This document shows, in pieces, positions 12,801 through 24,800 of a stretch of DNA of 64,000 nucleotides. The DNA is from Paracentrotus lividus (lineage: Eukaryota > Echinodermata > Echinoidea > Camarodonta > Echinidae). Within the stretch, counting starts at the first letter, position 1. Each line of letters opens with the position of its first letter. The notes below the pieces were generated by a model that saw nothing but the letters and a program-made list of their open reading frames with translations, ran no database searches and was not told the DNA's origin. Both the position numbers and the translations under genes were made by a program. The stretch spans positions 31,862,023 through 31,926,022 of the forward strand of contig CALNVZ010003426.1 in the NCBI GenBank assembly GCA_940671915.1, given 5' to 3'.

Positions 12801-15800
12801 GGAGCTGTAACTCCATTATAATTGATAGGAACTAAACATCTTTTTATCACAACAAAGTACACAGTCTGACTATCCTTTGTATAAAAACAAAACTTGAGAA
12901 ATTTTATTATGCTCCTGGTAAATCTTTAAAATGTGTCGGTTACTCACGTAACATGATTTGGACATGCATAAAATGAAAAGTCGACATAAGTGCAAAGTGT
13001 CCTCATACAAGGCTTTTATGAAAGTTGATTATATCCATTTCAAAGAAGTATATTAGGGAGACAAACTTTGTATATAATTAAAAAAAATAAAGAACACATG
13101 GTTTTTATTAGGGGTGCAGATAAAGTGGTTACTCACGTAACGGTTACTCACGTTACAGTTTGTCCATGTATGGTCAACAACATAAATGTCACTAAAAATT
13201 AAATAATGTGTGTAGGATTCATGCTTCTGTTTCTGTAATAATATGCGTATAATTTCAGACACCAGTTTATGTTTAAAGGTAACATTCTGAATTTAAGTTT
13301 CCTCCTCTCTTTTACGTTATTGGTCAGTATAAGGTAATGTATTCACTAAACTGTACGAGATCTGGCTTGGGCTGTGTAAATCAAAAAATGTAAAACAAAT
13401 GCATTGTAATGAGGACTAATTAGGGAACCTAAACTATGATGAGATGATGACAATTAATTTGAAGATATAAACAATAAACATTTGAAATTGGTATGATTAT
13501 GTGAATTTACAACAAAAATAAGGCTAAAATGGCAAAATTGTGCTAATTATGCACATGTGGGACAACGCGGACATTTTGAAATTCATGGCTTAGTCGGACG
13601 CAAATATCTTAAAAACTAAACGAGATAAAACAAAAGTTTCATTTTTTAGGGTTCCTATGATATCATTCTACAAGATTAGATCTAAATTGAGATAACTAAA
13701 TATGTTTGAATATTGAAATATTAATTAATTCAATAAATTTTGTTGAAAATATTGACTTTTTTCGATAGTTTTCATCTTGAAACGTCCAAAATGTCCTCAA
13801 ATTTCGAAAAAAACCCCGTCAAAACTATTGAAAATCAAAATTCAATACATTGAATTAATATGATTAAATTCAATTATGAATATGAAAATCATATTTTTGC
13901 TGAATATTTCAAAATTATGGGCTCTAGAATTCCTAAAAAACTATTAAAAAAAAAAAACTCAATTAAAGGGATGTAGTAACATGAATGATATTCAAATCCA
14001 CAATTTCTTGATTTCCCGTCATTTTGTCAACATAATTATAACTTATAGGTCGTTTGGTATCTCTTCAAAATTACAAGTTAATTGCTTGCTTTACTTTCGA
14101 GATTATCAGTGATTTCATACTCAATTAGTAAACCATCTCGGTGTGGAAAACAAATTGGCCATGTGCTTTTCAAGACACCCACTTCCTGTCGTGTTCCCCC
14201 CGACCCTAGCGGCTGGAGGGTTGCTGCAAGGGGTTGAAAATTCACTCGCGTTTGGCTGTTACACTGTTTTGTGTGTAGTAAATGACTTCCATTTTGATCT
14301 GAAATTTCAGTAGTTCGTTTTTACTATTAGAGCAATATAATTTTATTCATCTTATCTAATTGCTCTTGTTTTTGAAAGTTACTATTTCCAAAGGGCAATT
14401 TGTATTTCTGCAAACTCTTTAAAGTTTGGTTTATCTAACTTGAGTGCTTACTAAATAATGCACTCTCACATTGTGAATACTTCTATTCAATTTTTGTGTG
14501 ATTGTATGACCACTGATATTATTTGATGAAAAAAGAGTCACATCAAAGAGGACCGTGTGTACCCTCATTTTGCTTTTAATTAACCAAAATAACTTCACAA
14601 CTCACCATGAGACTTAAAACTAGACATCCCAAAACAAATGTTACCTAACTTCTAAATTTTTACTAGTTACTCACTTACATGATGGTTACTCACGTTACAC
14701 GGTTACTCACGTAACAGTTTTTCTTCATCATTTATAAAAATTGGTATTTTTCTATGACTTTGATAGTCATCACCGGTGTCAAGATTGTTTGAAGGAAGAG
14801 AATTTAAAATCCCACCAATTAACTTTGAAGAATTTTTCTCTCAGAAAAACAAAGTCAGTTTTTTGGTTACTCACTGTAACATCACCAGAGCGAGTTACAA
14901 TCAATTTTGAATGAGTACTACAAATTTACTTGAAAAAGCTTTTGTGTATTTTAAGTAAATTTGACTCTTCTAAACTTCAGAAATATATAAGTGGTATGAT
15001 GTTGCAATAACAGAAAATGGTAAAGGCATATTTCATTTTCACTTATTTTTCTTGTATTTTGGTACAGGAATGGAAGACACAACTTTTCGACCATTTTTTT
15101 CAAAGTATAGATATTGAAAATAAACTTTTTATTTTTTGTTCCTGAAACTTCATGTATGAAGGACTAAAAATATCTAAAAATTCAAGAAAATATTGAATTT
15201 GAATTTTTAAGCTCATGTCCACCAACCTATGGAATTTGCCCTTTATGTTTTCTTCCTTGGAAGATCGATTTTATAATGATAATAATAATAATAATATAAT
15301 AAATTGTTTCCTTTTCTTGGTATGGAATAATAAAAATTTTCATAGAAATAGATAAAAAAAGTAATAATTTTTGTTATTACACCCAGGTTCCAAAAAAACG
15401 TTCACATGCTTCAACCGCGACAGGCACCTGGAAGCCGAATGGTGATATTACGAATCTGAATGAACAGATTGGACAGGTTTTGTGAGTGGAGGACCACACT
15501 TTCAACTGAACAGGTTTGTTTAGGTTTCTGACTTCTATTTTCTTTTTCAAAGGAAAGAAATTGACGGATAGGGATATGAATTAAAGGGAATCTAGTGTAG
15601 TGGGAGAGTGTGTGGGAAAAATGAAAAAACTTATTTTAAGTTTTCCTCTAATTTCATGATATTTGGAAGAATATCATAATAGACATGATAGAAAGCTCCA
15701 CAAGAAAATATTTGCTCTTCAAATGCCCTAGTAGTCATATGATCCAAAATGTGCCACACAGCTGACATGTTTGGTCCCGAACATTTTGTGTTGCCCCATA

Positions 15801-18800
15801 CATGCATTTCTGTGTAAGTGCATGTGACTCAAAGCTGATTGGTTTATTACTTTTTTTTTATCATTTTGGCGATTCCAAAACCTTACAGCACAAATAATGC
15901 TTAGATTGAAATGTTATCAACCTCTTCAAAACACTTCCACATTTCAATGTCATGACCAGAACACTAGTTTCACTTAAAGTATTCGAAATACAGACGAAGT
16001 GATATATTCTCGTCAACGTAAAACTAGACAAAGTAATATTTATACAAATGATAATAATAACAAAATTATAGGCCTCAATAATCATAGTGTTTTTAACAGA
16101 AAAAATATTTGAATTATACGATTTAAAAAAAAGTTTATTGCATACATTTGAAGCATTTATCGGGCATTCAATTTCCTCATTGACTAGTTCTAAATTTGAT
16201 TGCGAAATTTCAAACAATTATAACAAACCATGCATTACTGATAATTTTCACACAAAGTAGCTTCACATGTAAGTATCTCACAAAAGTGGGTATGTTTCAA
16301 ATTAGTCAGCCCACAAATTATATGTGATTAATTCACTCCGAAATTAATTGAATTTCATTTTAATAATGTACTTATATTGATAGCAATCTAATATTTTAAT
16401 TAAATGTATTTTGAGATATGAAATTTTACTAAACTAGAAATGTTGGAGGAAGATTTACTGGTAGACCAAAAAAAATTAACAAAAAAATAAATTATACAAA
16501 AGAAAAAGCAAAAAAAAAAAAAAAAAAAGGGAAAAGAAATAGATTAATAAAGACAGTGTTGGGGTGGGGCGGTGATGAATAGCGTCAAGGAAGATATTAC
16601 TAAAATATAAATATATTACAAATACAATATATAGAAATAACAGTTATCCTCCTTTTCTTTGATCTTTCCAGAAAATATTTGGTGACGTAACATTTGCTGA
16701 CACTGTAACCGTAAATGGAGACATTGGGACATCTTCTCTTGTAAACACCATCGATCTACCAAATCTTTACAATTCAGTCCTGTATAAGACAGGGGCGCAA
16801 ACTATAACGGGAGCTAAGACGTTTACAGGTTTGTACTTGAACATGTAAATTTATTTGTTGTTTATCATTTTACACGGAACACGAATTTTATTTGTTGGGA
16901 TTGTGATCGGGCCAAGAGTGGGAATTTGACAAATTTATCGTCGGGTCACGTGATGAATTCAATAAGGTTGGATTTTAATTCCGCACAAGTATAATTGTCC
17001 ATTATTTTGCCAATAGCTTTGTGCTATAACTTATAAGGTCGTCGCTTTTTGCGTTAAATGCCATGATTTTTAATTTTGTGTTATGACTTTCATTATATGT
17101 TCGGTCATCTTTACGGTACATAATGATTGATGACTATATATGGGACTCAACTTTTTGGACATGACGACGTTTGTCCAGATGATAAATGTGTTATAAATAA
17201 AAAGTCTAGGAACAGTTTAGACGTTGGTGAACTTTGAATCTTTAATCTAGCTTTCGGCTGAATTGCCTTCATCAGGATTTCTGAAGAGAAAATCATAACA
17301 AACAAGAACAAAAACCATAACAAATAAAAGTAAATCATACAAACAAACGTCTAAACTGTTCCTAGACTTTTTATTTATAACACACTCACATATCAGACAC
17401 ACACAAACATATATATATAATGTGTGTATAATATATATTTACAGATACTGTGGATTTCGATGGAGCAATCTCAATATCCGGGACATTGGATGGTGTAAAC
17501 ATTGAGGACATGTCAAGCCGTGCAATATACCTTAATGACGGTGCCCAAACGATAACAGCCGTAAAGGTATATATAACTGATCTAGCCCAATATTCAAAAT
17601 GGCTAAGATAACTAATTAGGCAAATAGTATAAAATTTACACATAAATTAACTTTAAACTAATAAACTTATTTCATGGCGTGGGTAGATAACGTCAGGCCG
17701 TTTTAAAAAGTAAACTATGTGCAATCCATCCACTGATAATATGTCAATTAAGTACTTTACTGGAAAATAGAAAGCCGAAACGAATTTCAATAATTTAGAA
17801 AACAGATGGACCCATTGTTGGTAAATCGACACTTTCTAAGAGAAAACTTAATCATGCACATAAAACTGTGCCAAATGACACAAGCATCCAATCTGGCCTG
17901 TTTGGAGGGGAAAATATACGATTTTCGAATATTTCAGAGGGAAATACTTTCTTTCAACACATTGAAAGGCTTAAAATTGGCATTGTTGTTTTATGTAGCT
18001 TAATGGCTTTTGACCATGTTAATTGATGTGTATTCAGTTCATTTCATGTTTCGCTTCGTAGTTTGAATGGAGTTAAAAATGAACTTTTAACAGTTTAGTA
18101 CTAGAATCTTCATTTGCAAGATATAGAGTGTAACCGATTATGGTTTGTTCCGTTCAGACTTTCACTGATCTACTGAGCGTGTCCAATCATATTACTCTAA
18201 CTGGAGACGTCAATGGTGTAGACTTGGCAGATTTGAACAGTGACATAGTATGGACTAATGCCGGGACGCAAACCATAACGGGCAAAAAGGTAAATTTATT
18301 ATAACTATTCAGCCTTTTTGTATGTATTACTGTATGTGTGTGTGCGTGTATATGTTGGGGGGGGGTGTGGCATGGTGTATGTGTGTGTGAGGGTGTGTTG
18401 TGTTGTGTTGTTGTTGTATATGTGTGTGGAGGATGTGTGTTGGGTGTGTGTTTTAGTGTGGTGCGCGCGCGTGTGTGGATGTCATAGTGTATTCAACGGT
18501 TTTTGAATTGTTTGCAGTGTGTTCGAATATGTTCCTAATGGTTCAAAATCATTTTGGCTAAAAAAAAAAGAAATTTGATCGAATTTTTATTTGTCTTGCC
18601 ACTAAATCCCCAGTGGCGGATCCACGATTTGAAAATAGGAGGCGCATACACAGAAAGCAAAATGTGAATTATATCAAATAATCAGCGTAAGTTTTTATTT
18701 ACTTTTAATTACGGTGATCACGTCAATCTCTCGACATATGATATATTAAGGTTAATGCTTTTTGTTCCAACTAGAATTTATCAAACTAAATTGCCTCTCT

Positions 18801-21800
18801 CCATTCTGGTAGATATTCAACAGTGGTTTCCACGCCTCTCAGAGCATTACAGTGAGTGGTACGGTCAATACTATTGATATAAGTGATGATGTGCTCACTC
18901 TTAACCAAGATCAAACCATCACAGGTAATACATATTACGTTCGTATCACTTTTAAATATTCCTTCATTACCAAGGATAAAATGAAGTTATGATTGTGTAT
19001 GAAATATAACATTGGTTTTGTCTTTGACGAAGATTCTGCTAGAATCGAAAGCTCAGGCTCTTTTTTCTAAAAAAAATAAATAAAAAATTCCTCACTTTAA
19101 GTGGCAAGTCACGGAGTCATGTATTGTATGTATCAATGATTAATAATCGCAGTTGGTTCTTTCAACAAACCCTTTTTATTCTATGTTGATTCGTTCCGTT
19201 ACAATTATCTTGATAACTATTGAATTATTCTTAAAAAGCTAAAAACTGCAATTAACACACAAAATACCGAAGCGAACATAATTTGTGCTTTATTGATGTT
19301 TTGAATTTCAAATAAACATTATGTTGTAACATTATAATGAACAATCCATCATTTCATTTATTCTTATTCGTAATACATGGAATTCCGGAGTCTGAACCAA
19401 AGAGAATTAACTCGTGAAAGCTTTAAGAACATATTCTTTTTAATTCTTTCAGTTCGATACCATGGGGTGATTCAATAACATTTAAAATAAATCCCAATTA
19501 TCGACACATGGAACTATATCATGGCTATTGATCCTAAAATTGATTTTTCTTCTCAGTTGGGATTGATCTTAGCCGTTGATCCTAAAATTGATTGATCCTA
19601 AAATTGAACCACCCCAAGATCCTCAATTTGTATTAAAAGTTGAGTAACATCGAATTGATGGTAAGTCAAATGCCTAATTCTCTAATGTCAAACACAAATC
19701 TCTCATACTAGGTGTATTTAGTGTTAAGCGTGGGATATCCCGTAATAAAGTGCGCATCGGAAAAAGGTCATCCATTTTTGAGCAGCTCAGTGTTTATTAA
19801 CTCCTATCCTTTACAATGATCCCTTTCTTGAATCATAAATTCTACGCATAACCGAATAAAATGCAAAAAAAATGTGACAGTTACAAAATCCATTTCCCCA
19901 AGTTTTTGTCAAAGGATGATATACTGAGTGCACTGGATACTTTCAAAGGAGTCACACATCATTGCACGCAATCCTATTCAATGCTCTGGGACAGCATTCA
20001 TTCAGTCTTCTTTCATTTCCTTAAAAACTTGGAAAAATAAATACTGTACCTGTTATCTTCATATGCAATTTACTAAATTATGCTTTACATTTATGATCCA
20101 AGAAAAATAAATTGGAAAGGTGTAGACTTTCTCTTTCATTATATGTTACATAATTATGAACAGCAAAGACATATGAGCTTGGAATATGAGCCCTCTAAAA
20201 ATGGACTACATTATTTTTATACGAACTGTAGATACATGAATACTAATCCTGGTCTTCCTCTGGTTTACAGGAGCATACACATTTAGTGCAGACGTTCAAA
20301 TTGATGAGACTTTGACTGTGAGTGGTCCCATCAATGATGTCAATATCCAGGCACTAGACGCTGATGCTATGAAGAAAGATGAAGTTCAGACCATAAGCTC
20401 ACCAATTGTCTTTACTAATGGTAAGTTCAAAATACTCTATGCCCTGTACAACAAAGACTTACGATTAAAGGAGGAGTCCGGGCTGAAATGAAAAAGTTTT
20501 GTAAAATTAACTGAAATTCATCAAGCACAACACAGAAAATTTCATCAAAATCGGATTCTTGATTTTTTTTTTGGTAAAACAGTTTTTGGCAAGTGTCTCA
20601 TTGTCTCATTTGAATATTCAAATGAGCAAACTGATGATGTCACAGTCCCCCTACTTCTTGTGTATTTTATTATATGAAATCCTATTAATCTCATTTTTTC
20701 ATATATTGCGTATACAGAGAATCTGTCCCTCATACTGAAATACGTAAAATTAATCCGTGTTTTTATGTCCTTGGGGTATAAAATCTTGATAATTGGTATC
20801 TCATACAATAAAGTACAAAGAAAGTAGGGGGACTGAGACATCATCAGCTTGCCAATTTGAAGAACTGTTTCCTAAAAAATTCAAAACCTAAGAAAATTCA
20901 TAACTTTGCTATTTCTTATCCGATTTTGATTTTGATGAAATTTTCAGTGTTGTGCTTTTTCGATTTTACTTTATTTTTCTTATAATGCAAACTCCAGCCC
21001 GGATGAGTCCTTTAATAAAAAGATACAATTATTTTTTTCTCGGTAGCCTCATCATAGATTGGGTGCTCCAAAGCTGATGATCTTAATCCTAACCCTAGCC
21101 CTAACCCTAATCTTAATCATATCCTAATCCTAATCCATGACTGTACATGCGTTCCAAATGAGCCTACCGACGAAAATCAATCGGATCTTTTTATCATTCG
21201 GTTGTGTCCCGATGGTGCTACTCCTCTATTTCTGATTTTATACGCCTTTATGTTTAAGGCAAAGACGAAATTTCCCTTTAGTAATTATTTCTTTGTTATA
21301 CGACTTTTTTCTTTTAGATGTTTTCCACATTTTTTAAAACTTATATTTTTCTTCTTGTTTAATGAACCTAACATTGGAAGAGCATAATTAAGCAAAATTT
21401 AATAAATTAGACCATTAAGAATGAAATTCCCTTTATGAATTTCATGATCAAATTCAATTGGATATGAAGGCCTACACAAATTACCCAAACTAGCCATTTC
21501 TCGTGGATCAATGATCCAGGAAAAGATGTGCAGCATTGAAAACAATAATAAGTTCTTTTAATAAAGGATGCCATTGAACATGTTGAACACGTTTAAGGAT
21601 GCACGATTTTGTCACAATAGCGGCATCCTAATCGATTGTCCACTTGCACCTTTCTGTATATTATAGGGTGCTCACCAGGAACTGAATGATTGTGACATAC
21701 TGGTGAGCACCCTTTCGTAACCCAGAAAGGTGCCCAAGGGCTCCCTATAATACAATACATTTTTATTATTAGTATAATCTAATAAATGGTTCAATGGAAC

Positions 21801-24800
21801 CCTATTTCTTAGATTGTGTCTCCAAATTTGTCTCAAAAATTGCACGAGACGTTTTTGGGTTAAATAAAAAATGTTTCCAATTATTATTAGTAGATATTAT
21901 GCATGATTATAACATTTCTTTTTTTCCCCTTCAGATATGTCTGTGTCCGGTGACATCACGGTTAATCCAACAGAAACTGTCGACACCGTTGACTTGTCAG
22001 AATTGAAGGATATTGCAAAGTTCATTGACGAGCCATTCACCCTTCCAAATGCCGTGACATTTGAACTTCCAGTGACCTTCAACGCTGCCCTTGATGTCAC
22101 GGGTACGGTGCATGGTAAAGATCTCGAAGCATGGGAGCCAACGGTTCTAACCAAAGACGGGACCCAGACAATTACAGGAGATCATACGATAGAAGGCACT
22201 CTTCAGGCTACTGACATTAGTGTTCCAACAGATATTCAAGCCGTTACAGCATACGGTATCAATATAGATACCTTTGTGCCTGATGCTGTCAAGCTACAGG
22301 GAGACAGAACCATCACAGGTATGAAATAGCTTACCTGAAAGAACCACCTTTAAGACAGCTTAGCCCTATAGGTTTTGGTATCGGGTGCTATTTCATATTT
22401 TTTATATTATGGTGAGCTTGGTTATAAAAGTAATTAGCTCCATCTCAGGACATTCTGAGAAAATCTCGTTTTTGTTATTTCTGTCATACTGATATCAATA
22501 TTATCATAAACAGATTTTTCATAGCAATATTTTTTCACATTTTGTAGGAAAATTTTAGACTTCCTTCGGTATCCTCCTATCGAGCTTCTTCAACGCAATA
22601 CATTAGAAAAAAAAAACAAACAAAAACGAAAACAAAGGAAAACGAACAAACAGAAAATAAATCAAATAATGATGAAACATCTATCCAACCCCTTTCGCAA
22701 ATGAGCTCTTCATAATTATATAAACGTATTAACATGAAATATTCATAAATACGACACCGAAAATGAGTGATAAAATCTTTTTCTTTAAAATCTATTCAAA
22801 ATATTTGCATTTGAAATCTGTCTTGAAATTCCATTTAAAGGTACTAAGACATTTACTAATGACGTCACAGTGGAAGGAAGTATTACAGTGGCTGACACAG
22901 TGGATGGCGTGGATATATCTGAAGAAATTGTCACTTTGGATGGTAATTATTTCAATAAAAAATATACTAAAAGCATGCCATATGACAATGATTCTAGTAA
23001 TGTCATCATAATTTGAAATGTTATACATGTTAGAACAATGCTGAAATAACTCATTCTTAAACTTATCCTCCTTAAACCAATGTTTAAAAGTTAATGGCGA
23101 AAAACCCAGGCCACGGGTCCCTAAACTAAAAAGTTTGATTGAAAAATTTGCCAAAATAGTATACCAACAAAGAGCAAAAAGTGGGCATGACTCCTGTAAA
23201 GGCCTAAAACCTGTTAAAGATATTATTTATATTGCAGATTAAATGATGGTTTCTCCACATTTATTCCACAAAAATTGTGTAACAATTTGTGTGATAAAGT
23301 GATTCTATTTTTTGGTAACCATGGCACCCTAACTAACTTTTATCTTTGTAAAATGTTGTTAAACTCTTTAGGAGCTCAGACAATATCCGGAGCTAAGACT
23401 TTTGATACATGTGACGTACAAACAGCTGGAAATATTTTGATACAAGGTGAGATTTTTTTACATGTATTGTATATTCAATAAAATAACCACTTAAAAAATT
23501 GTGATAATATAGAGCTAATATTAAATTTGTAATAATTGGTAGAGCAGCACTCTACACAAATGAAATGAAATAAATACCATGATCAGAAATACCTAGAGAG
23601 TATACATAGTTGCTCTCTTCACCAATGGAGCATGAAATAAGCTTTAGAAATTTTGAAATACTTTTACTTACGCCTAATTTGACCTTCATCATTTGGTCCA
23701 TGCCTGCTTAACCCTACATTTTACTTGTGGTTGTATTTTGTGTTGATTTATGGCATTAAAGAGGTATTGCAACCAAATATAAATGATATTCATTAACTCC
23801 CATAAGTCCTGTGATTTTTTCCTTCCAAATAGAGAAAGTGAACAATATTGAAATATCTAAAGAGGCCGCCGACACCCTGGACTTCCGTTCTCCGCAGAAA
23901 ATGGAAGGCGCTAAGACCTTTAGCCGCGATACCACCGTAGCGGGCGCCATGCAATTCAATGGTCTAGTAGACGGTAAGGATATCACAGAGGGCGTGACGC
24001 TGGCAACGGAACAGACTGTGGAAGGATACTACGTTTTTAATCAGAAGGCTAGCGTCACTGGTTCCGTCACTGTAACAGGTAACGTATTCCCATATCATGT
24101 ACACAAATTATGTATTGAAAAAATAAAAAAAAGCACCATAAAATATTGTGTGTATGAAGATTTACAATCCCTAAAATTTACTATTTTAAAATTTGTAAAG
24201 GTTTACGTGTAGTCATTTTTTTAACTCTTAAAAACACACCGTCCGATTACTGTGAAATGCCCTTAGAAAAAAAGGATGAGAGGATAGGATGTGCGCGTTC
24301 TAGTGTGTGGGCATGAGTGCGTGTGTGGGAATGAGTGCGTGTGCGTGAGTGAGTGTGTGTGTGTGTATGAGTGCGTGTGTGTGTATGAGTGCTTGTGTGG
24401 GCATGAGTGGTTGTGTGTGTGTGTGTGTGTGTGTGAGTGTGTGTGTGAATGAGTGCTTGTGTGTGTGAGGGTTTTTTGGGGGTGTGGAGGTTGGTGGATG
24501 TGTGAGTGTGTGTGGATATGTGTGGCATGTGTGTAAATGTGAAAGTGTTTTTTTTTTTAATGGGAAAATGGAATTAGTGTGTCATAGAGACCCTTTTGAA
24601 TTGAAGTGTTAACCCTAAAAAGACTGGGGGGGGGGGGCTCATTCAGCCCCCCTCGACATTTTTCGCGATTACTTTGCAACGCGTGAAAAAAAAAAAAAAA
24701 AAATCGCCGAGACTTCATGACTATTTTCTTCCAAGTCTCGCGCAACTTTTGAGACCAAATTTACGAGGCCCAGGTACGCGGTTCCGAAATTACGGAACAT

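Larger units (their letters stand above)
10264..13166. repeat. Large inverted repeat, ~420-bp arms
   Basis: The left arm (10264-10684) is mirrored by the right arm (12745-13166): TGGACAAAATGTAA...GTGAGTAACC against GGTTACTCACGTTACAGTTTGTCCA, and on through TTATGTCGACTTTTCATTTT to GTGGAATAGCCCAT. The arms differ by scattered substitutions and small indels, so they are old rather than an assembly echo. About 2.06 kb between them is itself made of nested palindromes. No open frame of useful length is present. It probably derives from fold-back DNA transposons. Confidence 0.8.

Noticed and set aside
10264..14880. CRISPR-like array of the GTTACTCACGTAAC motif
   Set aside because: Spacing is irregular, copies are in both orientations, and the genome is animal.
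21060..21130. True telomere sequence or chromosome end
   Set aside because: Only a few units, inside a short inverted-repeat element, with an inverted relative at 52 kb.
22763..23011. 82-codon plus-strand frame
   Set aside because: It is a wrong frame over exon 22841-22942; the family repeat reads in another frame with matching splice phase.
24247..24528. Minus-strand frame of His/Thr repeats
   Set aside because: It is just the TG microsatellite translated.
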